Source of the DNA: Clostridia bacterium
Lineage (GTDB): Bacteria; UBA6262; WVXT01; JAUXBS01
Assembly: GCA_030618495.1 (NCBI GenBank)
Contig: JAUXDE010000029.1
Location: forward strand, 1 to 15,892
Direction of reading: 5' to 3'
Length of the DNA: 15,892 nucleotides
Part shown: piece after piece, positions 15,601 to 15,892 of the stretch
Numbering within the stretch: the stretch's first letter is position 1
Layout of the letters: every line of letters starts with the position of its first letter
Notes under the pieces: model-generated
What the model was told of the DNA's origin: nothing
The model's input: only the letters and a program-made list of their open reading frames with translations
The model's database searches: none
Translations under genes and position numbers: made by a program

Positions 15601-15892
15601 CTTCAGCTCGTCAACCTTATCGCAATACATCTTTTTTGCATTCATCCCATCATCGGTCATCTTTTGTTTAAGGGCATTAATCTCATTATCCTTCATTCCC
15701 AGTTGATTCCTGGAATCCCTTTCATTTTCCTTCAACTGCATCTGCATACTTCTTATATCGTCCTTGAGCACGGCCATGCTCTTTTCATTTTCTTGTTTTG
15801 TCTTATCGAACCCCCTCAACATGTCGGCTTCCCTGAGCGACCATTCCGCTTCCGCCATGCTCATTTTCTCCATCAGCTTAACTTCAACTTCC
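12604..15892 (-). CDS. large coiled-coil protein, 5' end outside the window
   Basis: At least 1095 residues are visible and the frame is still open at the window edge. The ATG at 15873 has no close ribosome site and is probably internal. The visible part is almost entirely Glu/Lys/Arg/Gln with Leu/Ile/Met at heptad-like spacing, and I find no proline in the 1089 residues from that Met. This predicts one uninterrupted alpha-helical rod, at least 160 nm if a single coiled coil. Degenerate internal repeats of about 90-100 residues are visible. The C-terminus changes to a basic tail, GLVARLFRHSRKK, which could bind membrane or nucleic acid. No SMC, Rad50 or MukB ATPase motif is visible, but those may lie upstream of the window. 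The gene leads a unit with the small TPR-like protein (stop TGA directly followed by ATG) and the DegT-like protein. Function is unknown; a cytoskeletal or scaffold role is inference. Confidence 0.85.
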   Translation of the reverse strand, partial: EVEVKLMEKMSMAEAEWSLREADMLRGFDKTKQENEKSMAVLKDDIRSMQMQLKENERDSRNQLGMKDNEINALKQKMTDDGMNAKKMYCDKVDELKFAKRRVDEITTEMDKLKAEYTLMQADIDWERKDRENEADKSRQNLNNERTQWDQKVQVIEKEVYNLTKVIEDNKHKAQLEVKGKEEVIREKDHLIEKERAEKERIFKEAEETRGIIMSEATLKEVSLKDEHLEKENKLKASEENLRKQVKELDEIQRKTQEKLLGEIAGKNDEIISMKNDMTKIETENNESQKQKKQGMETTRVQHEDEIARIKHDIAEERDVLNDRIKKRDEKISSIEIQLAKSEGDMKSRYMDEKESMVGQKAGLERQLKEVATRLDEERENWKRMGSEKKDELASLDNKLMRKNEELRLSFENKEKDFERLRGQYRDEVKKISEDAEQERNRYFELIKKGQEEINDMKSQMIVREAQLQAQYDSKNEEYKWLEEKGRKDVSVLNEKLVDKNKENESFITQVHKKELEFNDLKNRFEDENLSKRELLSKKEEEINHLRIQNLQKQAQFEEVLQRKSEDMERAEESYKKEVDDISRSRQQEKESLLERIRKHEEAKSGLEIKLNNREETMKKTDDWHLTEKQQLQKDVTGSRHSLEMLQVKLEKELENGNIVLSNEREKRVFLEEEKHRHEAAMKHMEGEKEALLDRIRDRELENQKFQISIEEGKLVWMARLKEKESRVYMLETEFSRKENEHEKLRKQINELDDEWKKRVELKGEEVQAERNRIFERETEVRFECQNREDEIINARREIENKLMEVRAELEEERIRGAVIRAKEQDVDRVKSSLVQKRVELEESYQRKEQELIKINTGLENDINSSRNSIKALNLKNELIQNRLDEEKNKVWEEKIRVKELQMRIQNKELSEEMQKKLWDEEKKNLQAQALLQKERNERETQLKEQEMESMKSKLQKHIDELKAEMAQKERDFQVQYEQKALEWSELKEKMESEKDEIKHKANGEKDELTARIRRLDEEKENIRREMSEKYNKIKSEYDEKIRVLKNIKDELEYKKKEMDSLQIELDKELSKGLVARLFRHSRKKSGNKKETALN

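Noticed and set aside
15871-15873. ATG at 15873 as the true start of the coiled-coil gene
   Set aside because: The frame continues without stop to the window edge (codons for EVEVKL precede it) and there is no Shine-Dalgarno site at the right distance, so it is treated as internal.
1-15892. CRISPR array, tRNA or rRNA genes
   Set aside because: No regularly spaced direct repeats, and no tRNA-like or rRNA-like segments were recognised in the gaps, all of which are under 300 bases.

Overview
The window is a bacterial chromosome segment of moderate GC with AT-rich gaps. Every gene I can support lies on the minus strand, so transcription runs from position 15892 down to position 1. The organism cannot be named safely. 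The order tsaC - low-molecular-weight phosphatase - glyA - wecA/tagO - wecB resembles the Firmicutes ywlC-ywlE-(rpiB)-glyA-(upp)-tagO/mnaA neighbourhood. The PilZ protein, the TPR-fused membrane glycosyltransferase and the palindromic repeats would fit an uncultured candidate-phylum bacterium (Omnitrophota/Elusimicrobiota-like). That is a guess.

Region by region, in order of transcription. (1) 15892-11137: a very long, proline-free coiled-coil protein that runs off the window edge; a small exported protein with one TPR-like hairpin and a probable frameshift; and a DegT/DnrJ/EryC1/StrS-fold protein that has lost the catalytic lysine. These three are packed with almost no spacing and look like one operon of unknown function, the least explained part of the window. 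(2) 11053-11135: a perfect-looking palindromic element, the partner of a second copy at 121-216. (3) 11026-4107-2974: a tightly packed run of nine genes: sppA, a Yip1-family membrane protein, argJ, a DEDDh exonuclease, tsaC, an arginine/tyrosine phosphatase, glyA, a WecA/TagO-type phosphotransferase and wecB. Most junctions overlap or have only a few bases between them. (4) 2973-2335: a gap with two good sigma70-type promoters and a PilZ (c-di-GMP receptor) gene. (5) 2334-216: another sigma70-type promoter and a GT-C membrane glycosyltransferase with a C-terminal TPR domain. (6) 216-1: palindromic element copy 1 and an unassigned stretch.

Functional picture: wecB and the WecA-like enzyme provide UDP-ManNAc and an undecaprenyl-linked GlcNAc starter for a surface polysaccharide or teichoic-acid-like polymer, and the GT-C protein is a plausible downstream glycosyltransferase. 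tsaC (tRNA t6A), glyA (one-carbon units) and argJ (arginine) are housekeeping. SppA and the Yip1 protein are membrane quality-control or trafficking-type functions. The upstream coiled-coil/TPR/DegT-like cluster has the make-up of an envelope-associated structural system, but no enzyme activity can be read from it.
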